From: Microbacterium sp. RU33B
GTDB taxonomy: Bacteria > Actinomycetota > Actinomycetes > Actinomycetales > Microbacteriaceae
Direction: 5' to 3'
NCBI RefSeq assembly: GCF_900155915.1
Contig: NZ_FTPO01000001.1
Span: 682,001 to 746,000, forward strand
DNA: 64,000 nucleotides
The translations under genes and the position numbers were made by a program. Positions within the stretch are counted from its first letter, which is position 1; every line of letters begins with the position of its first letter. Positions 56,948 through 64,000 of the stretch are shown one piece after another. A model generated the notes under the pieces. The model had not been told where the DNA came from, made no database searches, and saw nothing but the letters and a program-made list of their open reading frames with translations.

Positions 56948-56998
56948 CGCCGATCGCTCGTCGACGTCGCCGTCGCCGTCGCCGCAGACAGGCGAACC

Positions 56999-57041
56999 GC
57001 TCGGGACAGGACGATCGGCAGTCGATCGGCCTGTCCCGAGC
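56999..57041 (+). terminator. Long hairpin after acdS
   Basis: 12-bp perfect stem GCTCGGGACAGG / CCTGTCCCGAGC, then a 2-nt mismatch, a 5-bp inner stem GATCG/CGATC and a 5-nt loop. It begins 51 nt after the acdS stop. Confidence 0.7.
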
Positions 57042-57125
57042 AGAGGGCCTGCCCCGGGCGACCCGCATCGTACCGAGGGCGCCGCACAGGGGGCGCTGTG
57101 CGGGGTGCGGTGGTTGACTGGTCCC

Positions 57126-57500
57126 ATGCGCACACTTCTCCGATGGATGCTCGCGGGCGCCATGGTCTTCGCGGGTCTGAGTCATCTGTTCTGGGCGCGC
57201 AAGGAGTTTCAGGCGCAAGTGCCCGACTGGACCGGCAAGGTGATGGACAAGGATGCCGTGGTGGTGGCATCCGGAGTCGTCGAGGCCGCGTTCGGCGTCG
57301 CGCTCGTGGCCCTGCCGCGTGAGCGCGGACGGATCGGCGCTCTCCTGGCGGCGTTCTTCGTCGCGGTGTTCCCGGGCAACATCGAGCAGTACACGAAGCG
57401 CCGCGACGGCTTCGGCCTCGACACGGATCGGAAGCGCCTCGTGCGTCTGTTCTTCCAGCCCGTGCTCGTCGCGTGGGCCTTCTGGTCGACCCGCGACTGA
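57126..57500 (+). CDS. DoxX-like membrane protein, copy 2
   Basis: 124 residues. Paralogue of the gene at 52736: LRWMLAGAMVFAGLSHLFW, VPDW, DKDAVVVASG, VALPRERG, AAFFVAVFPGN and RLFFQPVLVAWAFWST recur in the same order. Four transmembrane helices. It is alone, with TTGACT 6 nt before its ATG and the acdS hairpin upstream, whereas copy 1 is locked into an operon. Confidence 0.85.
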   Translation: MRTLLRWMLAGAMVFAGLSHLFWARKEFQAQVPDWTGKVMDKDAVVVASGVVEAAFGVALVALPRERGRIGALLAAFFVAVFPGNIEQYTKRRDGFGLDTDRKRLVRLFFQPVLVAWAFWSTRD

Positions 57501-57555
57501 GTCATACTCCGCAACGCGATTTCCATTCAGAGGAATCATTTGTTGAGCTAGACGT

Positions 57556-58290
57556 GTGACTTCCCCCGCCCCCGCTTCGCACGCCGAATGGATCGACTCC
57601 CGCAGAGCGGCGGTGACCGCCCCTCAGGGCGCGCTGTCGCTCGTGCTGACGCACTGGTCGCCGGCGGGTGCCCCGCCGGTCGAGGAGGCCGTCGCCCGCG
57701 AGAGTCATCCCGCCGACGCGCTCTTCACGCGTCTGCAGCGTGCTGACATCGACTCCGGCGAGACGCAGGAGGGCTACCGCATCTGGCGACAGGACTCGCC
57801 CGCGCAGCAGGCGTTCGAGGAGATCGAGTACTACGACCACGACCCGTCGTGGATCGTGGAGGGGCGCTTCGAGCTCGTCGACGAGGAGCGCGTCGTGCCG
57901 TTCGAGCACATCAAGGACGACGGTGCGTCGCGGGCGCTGCCCGTGTCGGGCGACCTCGTCTTCGAGCACGAGGGAATCGAGTACCGCTTCAGTGCGTTCG
58001 ACACCGTGTACGGCGGAACGGCCAAGCTGCAGCTCGTGTTCGGCGACCGCACGAACGGCGTCGAGAGCTACGGCGCCGGACGGTTCCTGTTCCTCGATCA
58101 CCCGGCCACGGCAGGGCTCGAGGCCGGGGACAGCATCCCCATCACGATCGACTTCAACCGCGCGACCGTCCCGCCGTGCGGATTCTCCAACCAGATGAAC
58201 TGCCCCCTTCCGCCTCTCCAGAACCGCCTTCCCTTCCCGCTCCGCGCGGGGGAGAAGCGGGTCCGCTACGCCGAGGGTTTCTCCCTCTAG
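57556..58290 (+). CDS. DUF1684 family protein
   Basis: 244 residues. The C-terminal block TIDFNRATVPPCGFSNQMNC then PLPPLQNRLPFPLRAGEKR is diagnostic of DUF1684. GGTAKLQLVFGDRTNGVESYGAGRFLF precedes it in outline. Soluble, function unknown. GTG start at 57556. A GATTTCC-N7-GGAATC inverted repeat lies at 57519-57538 in front. The peptide importer starts 54 nt after its stop, so they may share a transcript. Confidence 0.88.
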   Translation: MTSPAPASHAEWIDSRRAAVTAPQGALSLVLTHWSPAGAPPVEEAVARESHPADALFTRLQRADIDSGETQEGYRIWRQDSPAQQAFEEIEYYDHDPSWIVEGRFELVDEERVVPFEHIKDDGASRALPVSGDLVFEHEGIEYRFSAFDTVYGGTAKLQLVFGDRTNGVESYGAGRFLFLDHPATAGLEAGDSIPITIDFNRATVPPCGFSNQMNCPLPPLQNRLPFPLRAGEKRVRYAEGFSL

Positions 58291-58343
58291 TCCGACATCC
58301 CGCACGACCGCACGACCCCCACATCCACAGCAAAGGATCCGAC

Positions 58344-59879
58344 GTGACTTCACGCCGCCACCGTCTCCGACTCTCCGCCGCCCTCGCGGCCGCGACCGCA
58401 GGGCTCCTCGTCCTCGCCGGCTGCGCCGGAGGAGCCGCACCCGCCACGACCGACGGCTCCTCGGCCGCCGCCGACCCGACGGCCGAGATCATCATCGGCT
58501 CGCAGAACGAGCCCACCAACCTCGACCAGATCTTCGGCGGCTCGTCGGGGGTCACCGAGGTCTTCACCGGCAACGTCTACGAGGGTCTGTTCAAGATCAC
58601 GGATGACGCGACCGTCGAGCCGCTGCTCGCCACCGAGACCGAGGTCTCGGATGACGGGCTCGTCTACACGTTCACGCTCCAGCCGGATGCCGTGTTCCAC
58701 TCCGGCGACCCCGTAGACGCCGAGGCCGTCAAGTACAGCCTCGAGCGGTTCATCAGCGAGGACTCGATCGCCGCACGCAAGCGTCAGCTCAGCGTCATCG
58801 ACCGCGTCGACGTCGTGGACGACAAGACCGTCGCCGTGACGCTCACGCAGCCGTCGATCAGCTTCACCTACAACCTCGGCTACGTCTGGATCGTCAACCC
58901 GGCAGCGGGTGACCTGACGGCCGCCGAAGACGGCTCCGGCCCGTACGCCCTCGCCGACTACCGCAAGGGCGACTCGATCTCGCTCGAGCTGGCCGACGAC
59001 TACTGGGGTGAAGCCCCGAAGAACGGCGGCGTGGTCTACCAGTACTACGCCGACCCGACGGCCCTGAACAACGCGCTGCTCACCGGAGCCGTCGACCTCG
59101 TCACGAGCCAGTCGAACCCCGACAGTCTCGCCGAGTTCGACGCCGGCGGCTTCCAGATCATCGAGGGCACCTCGACGACCAAGGAGCTCCTCGCCTTCAA
59201 CGACCGCATCGAGCCGTTCAGCAACGTCGAGGTGCGCAAGGCCGTGTACTCCGCGATCGACCGCGAGAAGCTGCTCGACGCGATCTGGGACGGCCGCGGC
59301 CAGCTGATCGGCTCGATGGTCCCGCCGTCGGAGCCGTGGTTCATCGACCTCGCCGACAACAACCCCTACGACGTCGATCTGGCGGCCTCGCTGCTCGAGG
59401 ACGCAGGCTACGCCGACGGCTTCACGTTCACCCTCGACACCCCCGACTCGGGTGTGCACTCGACGGTGGCGGAATTCGTGAAGTCCGAGCTCGAGAAGGT
59501 CGGCATCACCGTCGAGATCAACGTCATCACCGATGACGAGTGGTACCAGAAGGTCTACACCGACAAGAACTTCGAAGCCACGCTGCAGGGCCACGTCAAC
59601 GACCGCGACATCAACTTCTACGGCAACCCCGACTTCTACTGGGGCTACGACAACGCGGACGTGCAGACGTGGCTCGCCGATTCGGAGAAGGCGTCGTCGA
59701 CCGACGAGCAGACCGAGCTCGTCAAGAAGGCCAACCAGCAGATCTCGGACGACGCGGCCAGCGTCTGGCTCTACCTCAACCCGCAGTTGCGCATCGCCGC
59801 GGAGGGCGTGAGCGGCGTTCCGCAGAACGGCCTGAACTCGCTCTTCTACGCGTACGGCATCGAGAAGGCGGCGTCATAG
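58344..59879 (+). CDS. Peptide/nickel-type ABC transporter substrate-binding lipoprotein
   Basis: 511 residues. Signal peptide with RRHRLRLS and a hydrophobic core ending in the lipobox LVLAGCAG. The family-5 binding-protein fold is shown by SQNEPTNLDQIFGG, VYEGLFKITDDATVEPLLAT, PDAVFHSGDPVDAEAVKYSL and IDREKLLDAIWDGRG. The GTG at 58344 has AAAGGA 6 nt upstream. First gene of a complete five-gene importer; ligand (peptide, opine, nickel chelate or other) unknown. Confidence 0.93.
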   Translation: MTSRRHRLRLSAALAAATAGLLVLAGCAGGAAPATTDGSSAAADPTAEIIIGSQNEPTNLDQIFGGSSGVTEVFTGNVYEGLFKITDDATVEPLLATETEVSDDGLVYTFTLQPDAVFHSGDPVDAEAVKYSLERFISEDSIAARKRQLSVIDRVDVVDDKTVAVTLTQPSISFTYNLGYVWIVNPAAGDLTAAEDGSGPYALADYRKGDSISLELADDYWGEAPKNGGVVYQYYADPTALNNALLTGAVDLVTSQSNPDSLAEFDAGGFQIIEGTSTTKELLAFNDRIEPFSNVEVRKAVYSAIDREKLLDAIWDGRGQLIGSMVPPSEPWFIDLADNNPYDVDLAASLLEDAGYADGFTFTLDTPDSGVHSTVAEFVKSELEKVGITVEINVITDDEWYQKVYTDKNFEATLQGHVNDRDINFYGNPDFYWGYDNADVQTWLADSEKASSTDEQTELVKKANQQISDDAASVWLYLNPQLRIAAEGVSGVPQNGLNSLFYAYGIEKAAS

Positions 59880-60853
59880 GCGCTTATCTCCTCCGACGGA
59901 CAGGATTGCTGCTGCTGGCCCTCGGGCTGGCGGTGGCGATCCTGTTCGTCGTGCTGCGCGTGCTCGGGAATCCGGTCTTCGCCCTGATCTCGGTGGGGGC
60001 GACGGATGCCGACATCGCGGCCGCGGCCGCGAGGCTCGGCGTCGACCGGCCTCTGCACGTGCAGTTCTTCGAGTACCTCGGGCAGCTCGTCACGCTCGAC
60101 CTCGGACAGTCGTTCACGAACCGGCTGTCGGTGGGCGATGAGATCGTGCGTCGGCTGAATGTGACCGTTCCGCTCACGCTGCTGTCGTTCCTCCTGTCGG
60201 TGCTCATCGCCGTGCCGGTGGGCTTCGTCGCCGCGTGGAAGTCGCGCACCTGGTACGGAACCACGTTCTCCGCCGCGTCGCAGCTCGCCGGCGCGGTGCC
60301 GGTGTTCTGGGTCGGAATCCTGCTCATCGCGGTGCTGGCGCTCGGCGCAAGGGTCTTCCCCGCGGGAGGCTTCCCGCGCACCGACTGGGAGGACCCGGCT
60401 GCGGCGTTGCGCTCACTCGCCCTCCCGGTGCTCACGATCGCCCTCGTCGCCGGCAGCGACCTCGCGCGCTACGTGCGCTCCGCCACCCTCGACGTGCTCG
60501 GTCAGCAGTACATGCGCGCGGCGCGCGCCACCGGCCAGAGCTTCGCCACGGCGCTCTGGCGCCACGGCGTGCGCAACGCCGCCGTCCCCGTCATCTCGAT
60601 CCTGGCGATCATGCTGTCCACGACGTTCGTCGGCGCCGTCGTGATCGAGCGGGTGTTCGCCCTGCCGGGCCTGGGCGACATGCTGCTCGTCGCCATCAAG
60701 GAGCAGGACTTCCCGAGCATCCAGGGCGTGCTGCTGTTCTCCACCCTCCTCGTGCTGCTCCTCGGCTTCGCCGCCGACGTGCTGCAGCGCATCATCGATC
60801 CCCGACTGCGCGACTCGCTGTCGGGCAACCGGCGTGCGCGGGTGAAGGCATGA
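59876..60853 (+). CDS. Peptide-type ABC permease (DppB-like), apparent AUA start
   Basis: About 325 residues, six helices, EAA loop ARATGQSFATALWRHGVRNA, C-terminal ADVLQRIIDPRLRDSL. The family N-terminus (YLLRR then a helix) is encoded from 59885, but no ATG, GTG or TTG precedes it in frame. ATA at 59876 overlaps the binding-protein stop as ATAG and has GAAGG 7 nt upstream, matching the 4-nt overlaps of the following genes. The next conventional start is TTG 59906, which would remove YLLRRTG. Confidence 0.88.
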   Translation: MGAYLLRRTGLLLLALGLAVAILFVVLRVLGNPVFALISVGATDADIAAAAARLGVDRPLHVQFFEYLGQLVTLDLGQSFTNRLSVGDEIVRRLNVTVPLTLLSFLLSVLIAVPVGFVAAWKSRTWYGTTFSAASQLAGAVPVFWVGILLIAVLALGARVFPAGGFPRTDWEDPAAALRSLALPVLTIALVAGSDLARYVRSATLDVLGQQYMRAARATGQSFATALWRHGVRNAAVPVISILAIMLSTTFVGAVVIERVFALPGLGDMLLVAIKEQDFPSIQGVLLFSTLLVLLLGFAADVLQRIIDPRLRDSLSGNRRARVKA

Positions 60854-61713
60854 GCGTCACGCTTCCGGTGGAGACGGTCGCGGAGGCGCCCCGCCGTCGC
60901 TCGCGTCGCTCGCTCAATCTGGCCCTCGGCGGAGTGCTGTTCGGCACGATCCTCGTCGTGGCGATCGTGTCGCTCTTCTGGACCCCGTTCGCGCTCGAAG
61001 ACACCGGCGGGGGCCGCCTGCAGCCGCCCTCGGGTGAGCACTGGGCGGGAACCGACCGCCTCGGACGCGACCTCTTCTCGCAGCTCATGGTCGGGGCACG
61101 GCTCGCCATCATCGTCGGCGCGGGCTCCGTGCTCATCGCCGCCGTCGTCGGCATCGTGCTCGGGCTCGTGGCCGCCACGGCCAGTCGCTGGCTCGACGAC
61201 GCCCTGTCGAGCCTCCTCGACATCGCGATCGCGTTCCCGACCCTCCTGCTGGCGATGCTGATCGTCGCGTGGCGCGGCGCATCCGTCGAGTCGGCGATCC
61301 TCGCGATCGGTCTCGCGGGCTCGGCGATCATCGCGCGACTCACGCGGGTCACGGCATCCCGCGTCCTGGCCATGGAATTCGTCACGGCGTCGCGCACGTC
61401 GGGCACCGGCGGCTTCGGCGTCGTGTGGCAGCACGTGCTGCCGAACGTCTGGCCCACGCTCGTCGTGCCGCTCGCGCTGCAGTTCGGCGGCGCGGTCGTC
61501 GCCGAGGCGTCGCTGTCGTACCTCGGCCTCGGGTCCCCGCCGCCGAACGCGTCGTGGGGCCGGATGCTGCAGGAGGCCCAGGGCACCGTGCTCGTCGCGC
61601 CGACCGCGGCGATCCTCCCCGGCATCCTGCTGATCGCCACGATCATCGGCATGAACCTGCTCGCGGACGGCCTGCGCGACATCGCCGACCCTGCGACGAG
61701 GAGCATCGCATGA
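60850..61713 (+). CDS. Peptide-type ABC permease (DppC-like)
   Basis: 287 residues. The DppC-type N-terminal extension before the first helix, GTDRLGRDLFSQLMVGARLA, the EAA loop (ASRTSGTGGFGVVWQHVLPN) and SYLGLGSPPPNASWGRML are diagnostic. Overlaps its neighbours by 4 nt on both sides (ATGA). Confidence 0.94.
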   Translation: MSVTLPVETVAEAPRRRSRRSLNLALGGVLFGTILVVAIVSLFWTPFALEDTGGGRLQPPSGEHWAGTDRLGRDLFSQLMVGARLAIIVGAGSVLIAAVVGIVLGLVAATASRWLDDALSSLLDIAIAFPTLLLAMLIVAWRGASVESAILAIGLAGSAIIARLTRVTASRVLAMEFVTASRTSGTGGFGVVWQHVLPNVWPTLVVPLALQFGGAVVAEASLSYLGLGSPPPNASWGRMLQEAQGTVLVAPTAAILPGILLIATIIGMNLLADGLRDIADPATRSIA

Positions 61714-62552
61714 CCGCGGCCCTGCTGACCCTCGACGCCCTCGGCGTGCGCATCGACGATCCGGGGTCGCGCGACCTCGTCGAGAGCGTGTCGCTCGAGC
61801 TGCAGCCCGGCGAGCGTCTCGGCGTGATCGGCGAGTCGGGTTCGGGCAAGTCGCTCACAGCGCTCGCGATCCTCGGCCTCCTCGCTCACCCCCTGACGGC
61901 GCGCGGCTCGGCTGTACTCGCGACTCCCGGCGGCCCGGTCGACACGGTCACGGCACCGCAGCGGCGCCTCGACGCCGTGCGGGGGAGTGTCGTGAGCGCC
62001 GTCTTCCAGGAGCCGCTCGCATCGCTCGATCCGCTCATGCGCATCGGGCAGCAGATCGAGTGGCCGCTCCGCCGCCATCTCGGGCTGCGGGGCGACGCGC
62101 TGAAGCGCGGTGTCCTGGATGCGCTCGCCGACGTGCAGCTGCCCAACCCGGAGCGGATCGCGCGGTCCTACATCCACGAGATCTCCGGTGGTCAGCGTCA
62201 GCGTGTCGCGATCGCGATCGCCCTCGCCGCGAGCCCGCAGCTGCTGATCGCCGACGAGCCCACGACGGCGCTCGATGTCACGGTGCAGGCCGGTGTGCTC
62301 GATCTGCTGCGACGCGAAGTCGACGACCGCGGCATGTCGCTGATCTTCATCAGCCACGACCTCCCGGTCGTCGCCGACATCACCGATCGCATCCTCGTGA
62401 TGCGCCACGGGCGTCAGGTGGAGCTCGCGCCGACCGCGCGCCTGCTCACGGCGCCCGACGACGCCTACACGCGAACGCTCGTGGCGGCATCGCGTCAGCT
62501 CGACGACTTCCTGCCCGCCGAGACCGGACGCGGACGGGGGGATGCCGCGTGA
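61710..62552 (+). CDS. Peptide-type ABC transporter ATPase (DppD-like)
   Basis: 280 residues. Walker A GESGSGKS, Q-loop VFQEPLASLDPLMRIG, signature ISGGQRQR, Walker B LLIADEPTTALD and switch ISHDLP. The usual DppD C-terminal extension with the Fe-S cysteine cluster is not seen; the tail ends FLPAETGRGRGDAA. Coupled on both sides by 4-nt overlaps. Confidence 0.94.
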   Translation: MTAALLTLDALGVRIDDPGSRDLVESVSLELQPGERLGVIGESGSGKSLTALAILGLLAHPLTARGSAVLATPGGPVDTVTAPQRRLDAVRGSVVSAVFQEPLASLDPLMRIGQQIEWPLRRHLGLRGDALKRGVLDALADVQLPNPERIARSYIHEISGGQRQRVAIAIALAASPQLLIADEPTTALDVTVQAGVLDLLRREVDDRGMSLIFISHDLPVVADITDRILVMRHGRQVELAPTARLLTAPDDAYTRTLVAASRQLDDFLPAETGRGRGDAA

Positions 62553-63319
62553 GCACCGCACTCCTTGAGGCCCGTGATGTCGGGTTCCACTACCGCCACG
62601 GGCCCGCCGTGCTCGACGGCGTGAATCTGTCGATCGCGCCGGGCGAGGCTGTCGGACTCGTCGGGGAGTCGGGGGCGGGAAAGACCTCGCTGCTGCGGCT
62701 GCTCCTGGGGCTCGCGACTCCCACCCGCGGCGACGTGCTCTTCCGCGGCGCCCCGCTCGACACCCGCGATCGGCGGGTCATGCGCGACTTCCGCCGCACG
62801 GTGCAGCCGATCTACCAGGACCCGTTCTCCTCGCTCGATCCGCGTGTCACGATCGGCGACACCGTCGCCGAGCCGCTGCGGTCGCTCGGGGTGCACGCCG
62901 GCCGGGTCGCACGCACAGCGCGGGTGGCCGAGCTGCTGGAGGCGGTCGATCTGCCGGCGGATGCGGCGATGCGGTACCCCGAGTCGTTCTCCGGCGGTCA
63001 GCGCCAGCGCATCGCGATCGCCCGCGCACTCGCACCGGAGCCGGCGGTGCTCCTCGCCGACGAGCCCGTCAGCGCGCTGGACACGTCGGTGCGGATGCTC
63101 GTCATCGACCTCGTCCGCCGGATCGCCCGCGAGCGGGGGATCGGCATGCTGCTCGTGTCGCACGACCTCACGGTGGTCTCCGCCCTCTGCGAGCGAACGA
63201 CGGTGCTCGAAGGCGGTCGCATCGTCGAGGAGGGCGAGACCCGGCGGCTGCTGGCCGCGCCGCAGCATCCGTACACCCGGCGTCTGCTCGCCTCGGTGCC
63301 GCGGCTGCCCCGCCCGTAG
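62549..63319 (+). CDS. Peptide-type ABC transporter ATPase (DppF-like)
   Basis: 256 residues. Walker A GESGAGKT, Q-loop IYQDPFSSLDPRVTIG, signature FSGGQRQR, Walker B VLLADEPVSALD, switch VSHDLT. GTG start overlaps the DppD-like stop (GTGA). Last gene of the operon; no clear terminator follows within 110 bp. Confidence 0.94.
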   Translation: MSTALLEARDVGFHYRHGPAVLDGVNLSIAPGEAVGLVGESGAGKTSLLRLLLGLATPTRGDVLFRGAPLDTRDRRVMRDFRRTVQPIYQDPFSSLDPRVTIGDTVAEPLRSLGVHAGRVARTARVAELLEAVDLPADAAMRYPESFSGGQRQRIAIARALAPEPAVLLADEPVSALDTSVRMLVIDLVRRIARERGIGMLLVSHDLTVVSALCERTTVLEGGRIVEEGETRRLLAAPQHPYTRRLLASVPRLPRP

Positions 63320-63429
63320 CCCTCGCGCGTCGCGTCGAGACGGGGGATCAGCGCCGACACAGGCCGCCTGGCCCCCTGCTTCGGCGGAATCCCCGGTCTC
63401 GGCGTCGGGCCGCGCGACCGGCGGCGGGC

Positions 63430-64000
63430 TCAGTCGGCGTAGCGCAGCTGAACGTCGTCGGGGGTCATCTCGTCGCCGATGCGGATGCCGGGGGCGAGGC
63501 GCCCCTCGTCACGCAGGGCGAGGAGGCTCTCGACGGCGCGGCGCCGCAGCTCCCACGGGTCGATCGTGTTGACGTAGATCTTGGTGCCGCCCTCGAATCC
63601 GGCCGGCGTCGAGATGCGCCACTTCAGCACGATGCGCCACGGCATCGGCCACCCGGCTCCCGGCGGGCGGTAGTGCCACTCCTCGTTCGTCGGCACGTGC
63701 ACGCCGGTCGCGGCGTGGAGCGCGTGCAGGAGGTCGCTGACGGCGCGCACCTCGTCGGCGGTGTGCTCCTGCGGCAGGTTCGCCGACGACGTCGAGTAGA
63801 TCTCGAACGCGGGGTAGCGGTGCCCGACGCCCGCGAAGGCGACGGCTCCGTGTCCGGGGCCGCCGGCGGCGGCCACGACGAGGCGCTCGGCGACCGCGAC
63901 ATCCGCGATCGCGCGCTGGTAGAGATGACGGTCGCCGGCGAGCAGGCGCAGTTCGTGATCGGTCTGCGGTCCGTGCTCATCGATCGCGACGAGCTGTTTG
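63430..64000 (-). CDS. DUF4921 family protein (GalT/HIT-like), 5' end outside the window
   Basis: C-terminal 189 codons. KQLVAIDEHG at the right edge is the segment that follows the conserved His-Leu-His of this galactose-1-phosphate-uridylyltransferase-like family, and EIYSTSSANLPQEHTADEVR, WHYRPPGAGWPMPWRIVLKW and TKIYVNTIDPWELRRR are further conserved blocks I recognise. The enzymatic activity is not established. The stop is at 63430; the start lies beyond 64000. Confidence 0.82.
   Translation of the reverse strand, partial: KQLVAIDEHGPQTDHELRLLAGDRHLYQRAIADVAVAERLVVAAAGGPGHGAVAFAGVGHRYPAFEIYSTSSANLPQEHTADEVRAVSDLLHALHAATGVHVPTNEEWHYRPPGAGWPMPWRIVLKWRISTPAGFEGGTKIYVNTIDPWELRRRAVESLLALRDEGRLAPGIRIGDEMTPDDVQLRYAD

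Overview
The window is ordinary chromosome of a high-GC actinobacterium, most likely a Microbacteriaceae member close to Microbacterium. This is inferred from the very GC-rich codon use, the class Ib nrdHIEF operon, heme synthesis with HemQ (the coproporphyrin route of Gram-positive bacteria), and actinobacterial families such as DUF4921, DUF3817, DUF1684 and DUF6157. I see no prophage, integrase, insertion sequence or CRISPR array. Both window edges cut a gene (5-formyltetrahydrofolate cyclo-ligase on the left, DUF4921 on the right).

Layout. 1-3.2 kb: cyclo-ligase, divergent galU, a GNAT acetyltransferase and a membrane protein with 11-residue repeats. 3.3-5.9 kb: amidohydrolase, tRNA-Ala(CGC) with a terminator, and a frameshifted AbiEi/DUF559 gene between imperfect inverted repeats. 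5.9-13.4 kb: the heme cluster, hemE-hemY-hemQ-hemC-hemB-hemL on the minus strand with hemA divergent; most junctions are 4-nt overlaps. hemD and the ferrochelatase gene are not here. 13.4-18.8 kb: acyl-CoA ligase, branched-chain amino acid dehydrogenase, metal P-type ATPase, YbaK deacylase. 18.8-25.1 kb: sugar ABC importer (no ATPase gene) with a glycogen-debranching-like hydrolase, divergent from a LacI regulator across a 33-bp palindrome. 25.1-28.4 kb: IclR regulator and hutH with a HutR-like site, then SixA and a GGCT-fold protein. 28.4-42 kb: mostly single genes (GH16, XRE regulator with two aldo/keto reductases, LtrA, DUF445, acyl-CoA dehydrogenase, DUF389, hydrolase, MFS). 42-46.2 kb: nrdHIEF behind a 374-bp region with DnaA-box-like and NrdR-box-like sequences. 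46.2-55.8 kb: small unknowns, a collagen-like protein, DUF3817, an EF-G2-like GTPase, a frameshifted membrane gene, a luciferase-like oxidoreductase, a DoxX-like protein, DUF6157, and an ATP-dependent DNA ligase coupled to a hydrolase-like protein without a nucleophile serine. 55.9-63.3 kb: acdS behind a palindromic operator, a second DoxX-like gene, DUF1684 and a complete peptide-type ABC importer.

Expression logic. About thirty genes, mostly first or single genes, have a -10-like hexamer exactly 6-7 nt before the start codon; nineteen are strict TANNNT. That is the geometry of leaderless transcripts, and I used it to choose many starts. Genes inside operons instead use ATGA/GTGA overlaps or Shine-Dalgarno sites.

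No clearly new multi-gene system was found. The most interesting signals are regulatory: the shared hemA/hemE promoter core, four DnaA-like boxes before nrdHIEF, a 68-bp composite palindrome at 36.3 kb, the inverted-repeat-bounded DUF559 pseudogene, an apparent AUA start in the peptide permease, and operators at the sugar, histidine and ACC-deaminase loci.
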